A stretch of DNA of 64,000 bases, taken from NCBI RefSeq assembly GCF_002878395.1, contig NC_061117.1, positions 227,002,885 to 227,066,884 on the forward strand, given 5' to 3'. Position numbers and translations under genes: made by a program. Under the pieces are notes generated by a model, which was not told where the DNA came from, searched no databases, and was given only the letters and a program-made list of their open reading frames with translations. Below are positions 1 through 10,245 of this stretch, piece by piece (the stretch's first letter is position 1; each line of letters opens with the position of its first letter). The stretch is from Capsicum annuum. Lineage: Eukaryota > Streptophyta > Magnoliopsida > Solanales > Solanaceae.

Positions 1-27
1 AGTGTGCTCTATCCCACGGTTTCAGAA
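1..27 (+). repeat. Satellite monomer fragment, left flank of the retrotransposon
   Basis: These bases match the part of the satellite monomer reading GTGTGCTATA-CCCACGGTTTCAG. The monomer is cut by the LTR that starts at base 28. The next expected part of the monomer (GGATGGGCCCGG-) resumes at 4243, so the retrotransposon sits inside one satellite unit with at most a few bases lost or gained. The strand is given as that of the forward array. Confidence 0.85.
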
Positions 28-752
28 TGATACAAATCAGTCCACCAAGATGCCAAAATAGTTCACAAAGCATGAGAAGAACAAGCAACACAAAGGGATA
101 CAAGATGACCAACACAAAAACACACGGATTTGCAAAATAATTAAAGGATAGATAGTGAGACCAAGATTATTACAAGATTAAGAACCAAGTATATTTCAAC
201 ATTAACCCCTAATGAATGTAATAATCAAAATCACACTCTTACGGTGATCACTTAGGTAATCGACTCACCTTAATATCCACTATTTCTAAGCAAAGAACAA
301 TATTGGCTTTTCCAAGCCCTATACTAAGGATGACTTTTCCAAGTCCTAACTAAGACTATACTAAGGTGGTTTACTCTCAAGAGAGAGGATTTCAAGTGTT
401 TCAATCTTTCATCTTTCATAAACTAACTAGCAAATGAACTAATAGAACCTATTTATAGTCTAACTTATTACAAAACAAAATGACCATAATACCCTTAATA
501 AAAGGGGTGGTCATGAAGTGTTACTTGGACAAGGCTAAGTGACCAAAATGCCCTTAATGAAGGCCCAAAACTGTGAGTCCTCAATTTTCAATGCTCTAAG
601 CAATCTTCCACATGTGGGATTGCTCTTTGGTGTACTTAAATCGGCCGCTGCATGTAGGATCCCATGTCCTCAATGCGGCCAAAGCTTGATTCCCCACGTA
701 CTGACTTCGAATGATGTCATCAACATCTAAGTTGGCCATTTTATTCGTATCA
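28..752 (-). repeat. LTR, 3' copy in element orientation (725 bp)
   Basis: The repeat begins TGATACAAAT and ends ATTCGTATCA on the plus strand, giving short inverted ends TGATAC/GTATCA. It matches 3508-4242 along its whole length with scattered substitutions and small indels. On the minus strand it contains a TATA box about one third to one half of the way in, followed by a CT-rich stretch. Its end at 752 abuts the polypurine tract, which identifies it as the downstream LTR. Confidence 0.9.
450..457 (-). promoter_or_regulatory. TATA box of the 3' LTR
   Basis: The minus strand reads ACTATAAATAGG here. The same sequence at the equivalent place in the other LTR (3939-3946) and in the solo LTR (18829-18836) supports a conserved core promoter. 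Confidence 0.65.
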
Positions 753-765
753 TTCTCCCATTCTT
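753..765 (-). promoter_or_regulatory. Polypurine tract (plus-strand DNA primer site)
   Basis: The minus strand reads AAGAATGGGAGAA immediately before the LTR start TGATACGAAT. This is the expected place and composition for the primer of second-strand synthesis in LTR retrotransposons, and it fixes the element's orientation as minus. Confidence 0.7.
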
Positions 766-1447
766 GAAAAGGATTCAACCTCAATCCAGACCTTGCAAAA
801 TAAGAGAAAGGACAAATAAGCACAACTTTCTCATGGCATGAGGGTTAGAGTTAGCACAATAATAAACATCATCATGCCAAGGAGGAACATACTTGAAATA
901 TAACCATGAATTCGTTGTGTTAGTCATGAAAAGCTTAGCAAAAATGTCATAAAGGGCATGGTTATGAAAAGTATCAAGAGATAAAGAAACTACAAAGGAC
1001 TCAATGGTATCCTGAAGTCCTAAAGGTAAGCCTACCTGTAACTTAGGGACAACAAAGCATAATTATTTCATTACCTCTTCAAGTGAACTCATCAAACGTG
1101 GTGCCACTATTGGTATTAAAGCCTACCAAACACACATATCATAGTCATTAGAACAAGTAGACCAACCAATAAGTTTCCTACCTCTACGTAATACAAATCC
1201 AAAACTTGCATGGATATCGTCATAGGCAAAGGGTAGTATAGGAAAAAACCAAGTGTAAAGGTTACACGAGTGAAGATAAAGCATTTAAGCACATACACAT
1301 TCTTTCCTTCAAGAAAATAGGCAACTTGGCATTCTCAAGTTGGTATGCAAATTTAGAAACATTACCCCAAGGAGTCAATGACACCTTTGCCCTTGGGTTT
1401 TTAAGAAGGACAAGATATTCCTTATCCTTAAGAGTACTCTCATCTTT
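766..1447 (-). other. Degenerate 3' internal region of the retrotransposon
   Basis: No intact reading frame longer than 60 codons is convincing here. Short minus-strand stretches look like former coding sequence broken by stops and frame changes. One is a stretch near 1300-1420 that reads NPRAKVSLTPWGNVSKFAYQ in one frame. Another runs from about 600 to 900 up to and across the polypurine tract. The 60-codon frame at 1116-1298 is part of the same decayed region. I recognise no enzyme motif. Confidence 0.5.
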
Positions 1448-2046
1448 CTAAAAGAGATTTACATTATTAGGAGGAATGTTTTCACACCATAGTGGGTTAA
1501 CATATAGGCTATAGCCTCCAAGGCAAGCTATACCATCATTTTCACCACTAGGTTCATTAGGAGTGTTCAAATCATCTTCAAACAAGACATTATACCTAAA
1601 CAGAGCATGATCTATCTCACGGGCATATTTAGAACAAGTAAGTTCTTTACTCTCTAAAAGACTATTATCAAGTTTCAAAGAGGTTTCAAGTACAAGATTA
1701 TCCCTATGAGCTACGCAAACCATGGAATCTATATCACAAGGATAGCTCACGTGTTCACTCCTAGTTTGTTGACCAACATTCTCAAATACTTCACTCACTT
1801 GAGTTCCATTAATTACAACACACATAACATCAAGTGGTGGGCAAGTTTCACAAATAAGTTGATCAACACCATTTACACAAGATAATGTACTCTCATTTAA
1901 CATATTGGCTTCAACACTAGGTGGACATAAATTGATCTTACAAGAAGAGTCAATTTGGTCATCAATAGGATCAACTAGTGTATCCACACCCACAACATGT
2001 ACATCATGAAAAAGAGTAAAATAATAATTAGACTCACAAGTAAGCT
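1448..2046 (-). pseudogene. Retrotransposon spacer/gag-downstream reading frame, decayed
   Basis: The frame is open on the minus strand from a stop near 2047 down to 1448, roughly 200 codons. It has no ATG of its own: the sequence around 1993 is a GTG, and the frame continues upstream as CESNYYFTLF. It overlaps the end of the upstream gag-like frame, so one base was probably gained or lost near 2044-2052. The protein is acidic and cysteine-containing, and ends with GGYSLYVNPLWCENIPP. From memory, similar '-YVNPLWC-' peptides lie between gag and pol in Solanaceae Ty3-type elements; this is the main hint to host family and is unverified. I saw no zinc knuckle (CX2CX4HX4C) and no protease motif. 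The function is unknown. Confidence 0.55.
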
Positions 2047-2286
2047 ACTACTCAAACTCAATGGGCTACTAGCCACACAATTCTCATTTTCCCGCATAAA
2101 AGTGTAAGAGTTAGCTATTTTACTTTCTAAATCACATGAGCTATAGTCTTTATCTTGATGTGTATTTAGGAAGTCCACTTTCTCCCTTGGACCTACCATA
2201 TGATCCAATCTTTCATTCACCATATCTATGTCTCGAGAAATAGTGTCAAGGTAGGCCAAAATGACGTTGGTGACATTGTTGTCCAT
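1975..2286 (-). pseudogene. Gag-like N-terminal fragment, frameshifted
   Basis: The frame begins with ATG at 2286 in a good plant start context (AACCATGG) at the end of a long leader. The first 60-70 residues (MDNNVTNVILAYLDTISRDI and on) are charged and look like a short helix or coiled-coil segment, as at the start of some plant gag proteins. The last 25 or so residues turn into a hydrophobic run. I read that run as an artefact: the frame changes near 2044-2052 and the adjacent frame continues with sensible coding sequence. No capsid domain is recognisable, so only the N-terminus survives. Calling it a membrane protein would be wrong on present evidence. Confidence 0.5.
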
Positions 2287-3507
2287 GGTTTGAGACCTTT
2301 GTGATCCTCACAATTGGAGCAGCGAATATTGAAAGTTGCTTATACTCTAGTAGTCAATAAGATGTCAATTCTACTTAGTGGCTAGAATGGATTCTTGTTT
2401 TTATTGACTCAAGACACAAAACAAAATTCACTTACGAACTTGAAACAAGAAGTTACTACGAGTTACAAATGATAAAAGCACACAAATAATGAAGACACGA
2501 AAGAAATGTATTCAAAAACTAATTAACAACCTAGTAGGTGATTACTAGTTTGTCTATTAGTACTAGGATCAAGAAAATTGAAACTAAATAAACAAGAAAT
2601 GAAACATAGAAATCTGAAATTTTGAGCCTAAGGGTCATTTTTTAGGATGATGATGTGGCAACCTCCTATTGGACGTTAAAATTGTTGAAAGTTTGAGAAA
2701 TTTTCTTGTCTTCAAATTGTATTGATCAAATTTCAAGTGGGGAATGATGGAATTTCGGCTATGAGAGGGTAACAACAAGACTTTGGAGCCTTTTTTTCAA
2801 GTTCAAAAAGTGTTTGACTTTTTTTGCACCTTTTTGGCTAAACATCTTTTTGAAAGACTTTTGGCTCTTTCCTTTTTTGTAAGTCTTGGTAGGTGGACTT
2901 TCTCCCTTTTGGCAAGACAACTTTTGAAACCCTATTGTCCCCTTTCCCCTTTGGATGCCTTAGAGTTGTGTCTTTCAATACTAACAACAAGACACACTCT
3001 CTTTCTTCAATTTCTAAGATTAAACAACCATTTTCTCTTCAACAAAATATGAAGATGGTGAAGAACACCAAGAACACAACTTTTGAATCTTGGAGCTCTA
3101 TGGTTCAAGTTGGATCCCAGATATCAAAAACAAATTTTTCAAGCTCCAACCCCCAACAACAAAATCAACAAAAAAATTTTAATCCATAATCTCAACAACA
3201 AACTTCAACAACACTCTTTCAAGCCATCAATTCTCAAAAAACAGCAACCTTCAAAGTTCAAAAACAACTTGGAAATGACTCAAAATTTAGATCTAGACTC
3301 TATAAGTGTTAGTGAAGAAGAGACTAACACTAGAAACAACAAAACAAACAAAAAATACAAGAAAACTAGGCTTCAAATTGGCCTAAACACAAAAAAAAAT
3401 ATGGACAGATTACAATTTTTGAGTTTTTCAGTTTTTCAACACCTCTATTTTTTTTCGACTTAGAGAGACCAAGATTGGTAGTGTAGGAACAAAAACAACC
3501 TTATATT
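2287..3507 (-). other. Untranslated leader of the retrotransposon
   Basis: This 1.2-kb stretch lies between the 5' LTR and the gag-like ATG. It is AT-rich and strongly strand-asymmetric: the plus strand between about 3060 and 3400 is rich in CAA/AAC and poor in G, so the element RNA would be rich in T and G. The three overlapping plus-strand frames at 2783-3463 are low-complexity consequences of this bias. Right after the LTR the minus strand reads AATATAAGGTTGTTTTTG. It lacks the usual TGGTATCAGAGC-type primer-binding site for tRNA-Met, so I cannot assign one. Confidence 0.55.
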
Positions 3508-4242
3508 TGATACGAAATAATACTAATCATTCCACAAATATGCCAAAATAGTTCACAAAGCATGAGAAGAACAAGCAACACAAAGGGATATAAGATGACA
3601 AACACAAAAACACACGGATTTGCAAAATAATGAAAGGATATATAGTGAGACCAAGATTATTATAAGATTAAGAACCAAGTATATTTCATCATTAACCCCT
3701 AAAGAATGTAATAATTAAATCACACTCTTACGGTGATCGCCAAGGTAATCGACTCACCTTAAGATCCACCATTTCCAAGCAAAGAACAATATTGGCTTTT
3801 CCAAGCCCTATACTAAGGATGACTTTTCCAAGTCCTAACTAAGACTATACTAAGGTGGTATACTCTCAAGAGAGAGGATTTCAAGTGTTTCAATCTTTCA
3901 TCTTTCATAAACTAACTAGCAAATGAACTAATAGAACCTATTTATAGTCTAACTTATTACATAACAAAATAACCATAATACCCTTAATGAAAAGGGGTGG
4001 TCATGGAGTGTTACTTGGACAAGGCTAAGTGATCAAAATGCCCTTAATGAAGGCCCAAAACCATGAGTCTTCAATTTTCAATGCTCCAAGCAATCTTCCA
4101 CACGTGGGATTGCACTTTGGTGTACTCAAATCGGTCGCTCCATGCAGGATCCCGTCTCATCAATGCGAATAAATCTTAATTCCCCACGTACTGATTTCAA
4201 ATGATGTCATCGAAAGCTAAGGTGACCATTTGACTCATATTA
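3508..4242 (-). repeat. LTR, 5' copy in element orientation (735 bp)
   Basis: The repeat starts TGATACGAAA and ends CTCATATTA on the plus strand. The outer end has lost the canonical TATCA by substitution compared with the sister LTR at 28-752. A short indel near 3516-3535 also separates the two copies. This LTR would have driven transcription leftwards through the element. Confidence 0.88.
3939..3946 (-). promoter_or_regulatory. TATA box of the 5' LTR
   Basis: The minus strand reads ACTATAAATAGG, identical to the sister LTR. It is the likely transcription driver of the element, if any activity remains. Confidence 0.65.
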
Positions 4243-6695
4243 GGATGGGCCCGGCGTCTGGGTGTGATGTGGGCCAAAAATCAATTGGGGCATGCCAGGG
4301 AGGTTAGGGATCATTCCAGTGTAGTTTATTTAAATTTTCATGACTATTTGGGTGGACAAACGGTGGAAATGGTACAAATGAGGAGTTTTCGGGCTAAATC
4401 GGTGCGCTATAGCCTACGATTTTAGGGTGGGCCTGGGCTCCGGGCATACTATAGGATAAAAATCAATCGAGGCATGCTACTGAGGTTGGGGATCTTCCTA
4501 GTATATTCCGTTTAAATTTTTATGGCCATTTAGATGAATAAACGGGCAAAATGGCATGAACGGGGAATTTTTGAGCCATATCGGTGTGCTATAGCCTACT
4601 ATTTTGGTGATAGGCTCAGGGTTCGGGTGTGCTGTGGTTGAAAATTGATCGACGCAAGAAAAGGAGGTAGGGATTGTCCCAGTGTGGTCTGTTTAAATTT
4701 TTGTGGCAATTTCGATGGAAAAACGGGCAAAATAGCACGAACGGGGCATTTTTAGGCCAAATCAGTATGCTAGAGCCCATGGTTGTAAGGGTAGGCTTAG
4801 GTTTCGGGTATGCTGTAGGCGAAAAATTATTTGGAGCATGCCAGGGAGGTTGGAGATCATCCCAGTATGGTTTGTTTAAATTTTTGTGCCCATTAGGGTC
4901 GACAAACGGGCAAAACAGCACTAACAGGGCATTTTTAGGCTAAATCAGTGTGTTATAGCCCGCTGTTTTGGGGGTAGGCCTGCAGTCCAGGCATGCTGTG
5001 GGATAAAAATCAACTGGGGCATGCTAGGGAGATTGGGGATCATCCCAGTATGGTCCGTTTAAATTTTTGTGGCTATTTGGGTGGACAAACGGGTGAAATG
5101 GCGTGAATCGAGCATTTTTGGGCCAAATTCATGTGCTATAGCCCATGGTTTTAGGGGTAAGCCTGAGGTCTGGACATACAATGGGCCAAAAATTAACTAG
5201 GGCATTGCACGGAGGTTGGGGATCATCCCAGTGTAGTCCGTTTAAATTTTTATAGCCATTTGGGTGGACAAACGAGCAAAATAACGTGAATGGGGTATTT
5301 TTGGGCCAAATCGGTGTGCTAGAGCCTACGATTTTAGGGCTGAGCCTAAGTTTCGAGAGTGCTGTGGGTGAAAAATCAACCAAGATATGCCAGGGAGTTG
5401 GGGATCATCCCAGTGTAGTCCGTTTAAATTTTTGTGACTATTTAGGTGGACAAACTGGCGAAACGGTGCAAACGGGGCATTTTCGGGCCAAATAAGTGTG
5501 CTATAGCCCACGATTTAGGGGTTGGCTCGGTGTCCGGGCATGATGTGGGTTGAAAATCAATCGGGCCATGCCAAGGAGGTTGGGGATTACCCCAGTGTGG
5601 TCCGTTTAAATTTTTGTGGCCATTTGTGTGGACAAATGGGTAAAACGGCTTGAACCAAGCATTTTTGGGCCAAATCGGTGTGCTATAGCCCATAATTTTT
5701 AGGAGGGCCTGGGGATTGGGCGTGCTGTGTGCCAAAAATTGACCGGGTCATTCCAGGGAGGTTGAGGATCATCTTAGTATAGTTCGTTTAAATTTTTATA
5801 CCCATTTGGGTGGACAAACGGGCAAAACGGCGTGAATGGGGCAGTTTTGGGTCAAATCGATGTGCTATAGCCCACAGTTTTTAGGGTGAGCCCGAGGTCT
5901 GGATGTGCTATTGTCGGAAAATCTATGGGGGCGAGCCAAGAAGGTTGGGAAATGTCTCAGTGGGGCGCGTTTAAATTTTTATGTCAATTTGGGTGAATAA
6001 ACGGGCAAAACGAAGCGAATGGGATATTTTTGGGCCAAATAAGTTTTCTATAGCCCATGGTTTGGGGAGTGGTCTCTAGGTTCGGGCGTGTTGTGGGCTA
6101 AAAATCGATCGAGGCATGCCACGGAGGTTGGGGATCATTCTAGTGTGGTCCGTTTAAATTTTTGTGGCCATTTGGATGGAAAAATAGGTGAAACGGCGCG
6201 AACGGAGTATTTTCGTGCTAAATAGGTGTGCTATAGCCCACGGTTTTGGAGATCGGCCTGGGGTACGAGTGTGCTGTGGGCTAAAAATTGACTAGGGTGT
6301 ACCAAGGAGGTTAGGATTATCCCACTGTGGTCCATTTAAATTTTCATGCCTATTTGGGTGGACAAACGGGAAAAATGGCATGAACGGGAAGTTTTTGAGC
6401 CAAATCAGTTTGCTAATGCCTACGATTTTAGGGATGGGCCAGGGGTTCAGGTGTTATGTGGGATGATAATCGATCGGGGTATGCCAGGGGTGTTGGAGAT
6501 CACTCTGTGTGGTCCATTTAAATTTTTATGGCTATTTGGGTGGATAAATGGGTGAAACAGCACGAATGGGGCATTATTGGGCCAAATCGGTGAGCTATAG
6601 CCCATGGTTTTGGTGGTGGGCTCGGGTCCGGGTTTATTGTGGGCTAAAAATCAATTTGGGCATCCCAGGGAGGTTGGGGATTGTCGCAGTGTGGT

Positions 6696-6757
6696 CTGTT
6701 TAAATTTTTGTAGCAATTTGGATGGACTGTTTAAATTTTTGTGGCCATTTGGATGGA
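6696..6757 (+). repeat. 31-bp tandem duplication inside one monomer
   Basis: Bases 6696-6726 are repeated at 6727-6757 with only a few differences (GTAGCAATTT against GTGGCCATTT). The duplicated part is the CTGTTTAAATTTTTG...TTTGGATGGA portion of the monomer. This makes a locally lengthened unit. Confidence 0.8.
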
Positions 6758-7479
6758 TAAACAAGCGAAACAGCACGAACGGGGCATTTTCGGACCAAAT
6801 CGGTGTGCTATAGCCCACGGTTTCAAGGTAAGCTCGGGGTCTGAGTGTGTTATGGGCCAAACATTGACCAGGGCATGCCAGGAAGTTGGGGATTATCCCA
6901 GTGTAGTCCGTTTAAATTTTTGTGGCCATTTGGGTGGAGAAACGGGCGAAACAGTGCGAACGGGGCATTTTTTAGCGAAATTAGTGTGTTATATCCCATG
7001 GTTTTGGAGGTGGGCCTGTGGTCCGACTATGCAGTGGGCTGAAAATCGATTGAGGTATACCAAGGAATTTAGGGATCTTCCCAGTGTTGTCCGTTTAAAT
7101 TTTCGTGGCCATTTGGGTGGACAAACGGGCGAAACAATGTGAATAGGGAATTTTTGAGCCAAATCGGTATGCTATAGCCCACGAATTTAGGGGTTGGCCT
7201 GGGTTCTGGGCGTGCTGTGGGTCAAAAATCGACCGAGGCATCCCAGGGAAGTTGGGGATCATCCCCTTGTGGTACGTTTAAATTTTTGTAGCCATTTGGG
7301 TTCACAAATCGGCGTTCTATAGCCTACGATTTTGGGGGTGGGCCTGGGTTCCGGGCGTGCTGTGGGATGCAAATTGATCGAGGCATGCCAGGGAGGTTGG
7401 GGATCATCCCAGTATCATCCATTTAAATTTTTATGGCCATTTGGGTGGATAAACGGGTGAAATGACAAGGATGGGGCAT

Positions 7480-8235
7480 TTTCGGGCCAAATCGGTGTGC
7501 TATAGCCCACAGTTTCAGTGGTGGGCTCGGTGTCCGGGTGAGCTGTAGTCAAAATTTGACCAGGGCATGACAGGGAGGTTGGGGATTATCCCAATGTAGT
7601 TTGTTTAAATTTTTGTGGCCATTTGGGTGGATAAACGGTCGAAACAAAGTGAACGGGGCATTTTTAGACTAAATCGGTGTGCAATAGACCACGATTTTAG
7701 GGTTGGGCCCAGTGTATGGGCGTGCGGTTGGTCGAAAATCAAATGGGGCATGCCAGGGAGGTTGGGTATCGTCTCAGTGTGGTTTCTTTAAATTTTTATG
7801 GCCATTTGGGTGGACAAACGGGCAAAACATCACAAATGGGGCATTTTTAGGCCAAATCGGTGTGCTATAGCCCATGGTTTTAGGGGTGGGCCGGAGGTCC
7901 GGTTGTCCAGTGGGCCAAAAACTGACCAGGGCATGCCAGGGATGTTGGCAATTATTTTATTATGGTTCGTTTAAATTTTCATGGTCATTTGTGGACAAAC
8001 TGGCGAAACGGCGCGAACAGGGCATTTTCGAATCAAATCGGAGTGCTATAGTCCACGGTTCTTGGGGTGAGCATGTGGTTAGGGTGTGTTGGGTAAAAAT
8101 TGATTGGGGTGTGCCAGCGAGGTTGGGGATCATCCCAGAGTGGTCCGCTTAAATTTTCATTACCATATGGGTAGAAAAACATGCAAAACAATTTGAATAG
8201 GACATTTTTGGGCCAAATTGGTGTGCTATAGCCCA
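7480..8235 (+). repeat. Segmental copy D1 (pairs with 9490-10245)
   Basis: Four monomers here match the block 2003 bp downstream, about 11 monomers away, by shared rare variants. These are GGTGAGCT near 7528, CAATAGACCACGATT near 7682, TGCGGTTGG at 7723, and ATATGGGTAGAAAAACATGC near 8165. The edges are approximate. Confidence 0.65.
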
Positions 8236-9489
8236 CGATTTTAGGGTTGGGCCTAGGGTCCGCGCATGCTGTGGGATAAAAATTGATCGGGGCATGCCAG
8301 GGTGGTAGGGGATCATCCTAGTATGGTCCGTTTAAAATTTTGTGGTCATTTGGTTGGACAAACGGGCGACATGGAGTGAATGGGGTATTTTTGGGCTAAA
8401 TTGGTGTGTTATAGCCCATGGTTTTTGGGGTGGGGCTGGGGTCCGAGCGTGCTGTAGGCTGAAAATTGATCGGGGAGTGCCAGGGAGGTTGGGGATCATC
8501 CCAGTATGGTACGTTTACATTTTTGTGGCCATTTAGGTGGACAAACGGGCAAAGCGACCCGAACAGGGCATTTTCGAGCTAAATCGGTGTGCTATAGCCC
8601 ACGGTTTTGGGGGTGGGCCCAAGGTTCGGGCGTGTTGTAGGCCAAAATTAGACCAGGGTGAGGTAGGGATGTTGGGGATCATCCCAGTGTGATCTGTTTA
8701 ATTATTCGTAGGCATTTGGGTGGACAAATGGGCAAAACTGCACGAACGGGGCATTTTCGGGCCAAATCAATGTGCTATAGCCTATGGTTTCGGGGGTGGA
8801 CTTGGGGTACGGGCATGCTGTAGGCTGAAAATCAACTGAGGCATGCCGGGGAGGTTGAGGATTATCCCAGTATGGTTTGTTTAAATTTTTATGGATATTT
8901 GGGTGGACAAACGGGCAAACCAACGCAAATAATGCATTTTTAGGCTAAATTGGTGTGCTATAGCCTATGGTTTTGGGGGTCGGCTCGGAGTCTGGGCATA
9001 CTGTGGGAAAAAAATCAACCGGGGCTTTCCAAGAAGGTTGGGATCATTCCAATATGGTCGATTTGAATTTTTGTGGCCATTTGACTGGGCAAACGGGAGA
9101 AACGTCACGAACGGGGCATTTTCGAGCCAAATCGGTGTGCTATTGCCCATGGTTTTAGGGTGGGGCCTGGGGTCCTGGTGTGCTGTGAGCTAAAATAGAC
9201 CGGGGTATGCCAGAAAGGTTGGGGATTATCCCAGTATCACCCGTTTAAATTTTCATTGCCATTTGGGTGGACAAACTGTGAAACAGCCCAAACTGGGCTT
9301 TTTGGGGATAAATCGGTGTGCTATAGCCCATGGTTTTGGGGGTCGGCCTAGGGTCCGGGTGTGTTGTGTGCCAAAAATAGCCCAAGGCATGCCAGGGATG
9401 TTGGAAATGGTCCTAGTATGGTCCATTTAAATTTTCATGGCCATTTGGGTGGACAAATGGGTGAAACGGCATGTATGGGGCATTTTTAG

Positions 9490-10245
9490 GACAATCGGTG
9501 TGCTATAGCCCACAGTTTTAGTGGTAGGCCCGGTGTCCAGGTGAGCTATAGGCCAAAAATCAATCAGGGCATGAAAAGGAGGTTGGGGATTATCCCAGTG
9601 TGGTCTGTTTAAATTTTTGTGGCCATTTGGGTGTATAAACGGTCTAAACAAAGCGAACGGGGCATTTTCGTGATAAATCGGTGTACAATAGACCACGATT
9701 TTAGGGGTTGTCCAGTTTATGGACGTGCGGTTGGACAAAAATCAAATGGGGCATGCCAGGGAGGTTGGGGATCATCTTAGTGTGGTTCCATTTAAATTTT
9801 CTTGGCCATTTGGGTGGATAAACGGGCGAAACGGCATGAATGGGGCATTTTCGGACCAAATCAGTGTGCTATAGCCCACGGTTTTGGGGGTGGGCCGGAG
9901 GTCCGAGCGTGCAGTGGGACAAAAATTGACTGGGCATGCCAGGGAGGTTACCAATCATCCCAGTATGGTCCATTTAAATTTTCATGGCCATTTGTGGATA
10001 AATTGGCAAAACGGCGTGAACGGGGCATTTTTGGAATAAATCGATGTGCTATAGTCCATGGTTTTTGGGGTGGGCATGGGGTGAGGGTGTGTTGTGGGCC
10101 AAAAATTGACCAAGGTGTGCCAGTGAGGTTGGGATCATCCTAGAGTGGTCCGCTTAAATTTTTATTGCCATATGGGTGTAAAAACATGCAAAACGGTTAG
10201 AATGGGGAATTTTCGGGTCAAATTGGTGTGCTATAGCCCACGGTT
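9490..10245 (+). repeat. Segmental copy D2 (pairs with 7480-8235)
   Basis: The same variant series as in D1 recurs: GGTGAGCT near 9540, CAATAGACCACGATT near 9687, TGCGGTTGG at 9726, and ATATGGGTGTAAAAACATGC near 10171. The order and spacing are kept, so the two were one block before duplication. Confidence 0.65.

Larger units (their letters stand above)
28..4242 (-). mobile_element. Non-autonomous, decayed LTR retrotransposon (4.2 kb)
   Basis: Two long direct repeats (28-752 and 3508-4242) enclose 2.75 kb of unique DNA. The outer and inner ends carry TGATAC.../...GTATCA, the TG...CA form of LTRs. Orientation is minus: the TATA box in each LTR, a purine-rich tract next to the LTR at 753-765, and the only recognisable protein remnants all read on the minus strand. 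The interior holds a gag-like start and a spacer-type reading frame. I saw no protease, reverse transcriptase, RNase H or integrase motif, and the interior is too short for a full pol, so movement would need enzymes from elsewhere. The two LTRs look about 95% alike by eye, with a few indels, so the insertion is not recent. No clean target duplication is visible: CAGAA lies before 28 and GGATG after 4242. Lineage is probably Ty3-type; this is inference. Confidence 0.88.

Noticed and set aside
450..823. 75-codon minus-strand frame at 596-823 as a retroelement protein
   Set aside because: It runs across the polypurine tract and LTR boundary; only the part above 766 could ever have been internal coding sequence.
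1975..2070. Apparent transmembrane helix at the end of the gag-like frame
   Set aside because: The hydrophobic run begins where the frame shifts near 2044-2052; the neighbouring frame has coding-like sequence, so the helix is an out-of-frame artefact.
2783..3463. Three overlapping plus-strand frames (89-126 codons) inside the retrotransposon leader
   Set aside because: They lie antisense to the element, are Asn/Gln/Lys-rich low-complexity sequence and result from the CAA/AAC bias of this strand.
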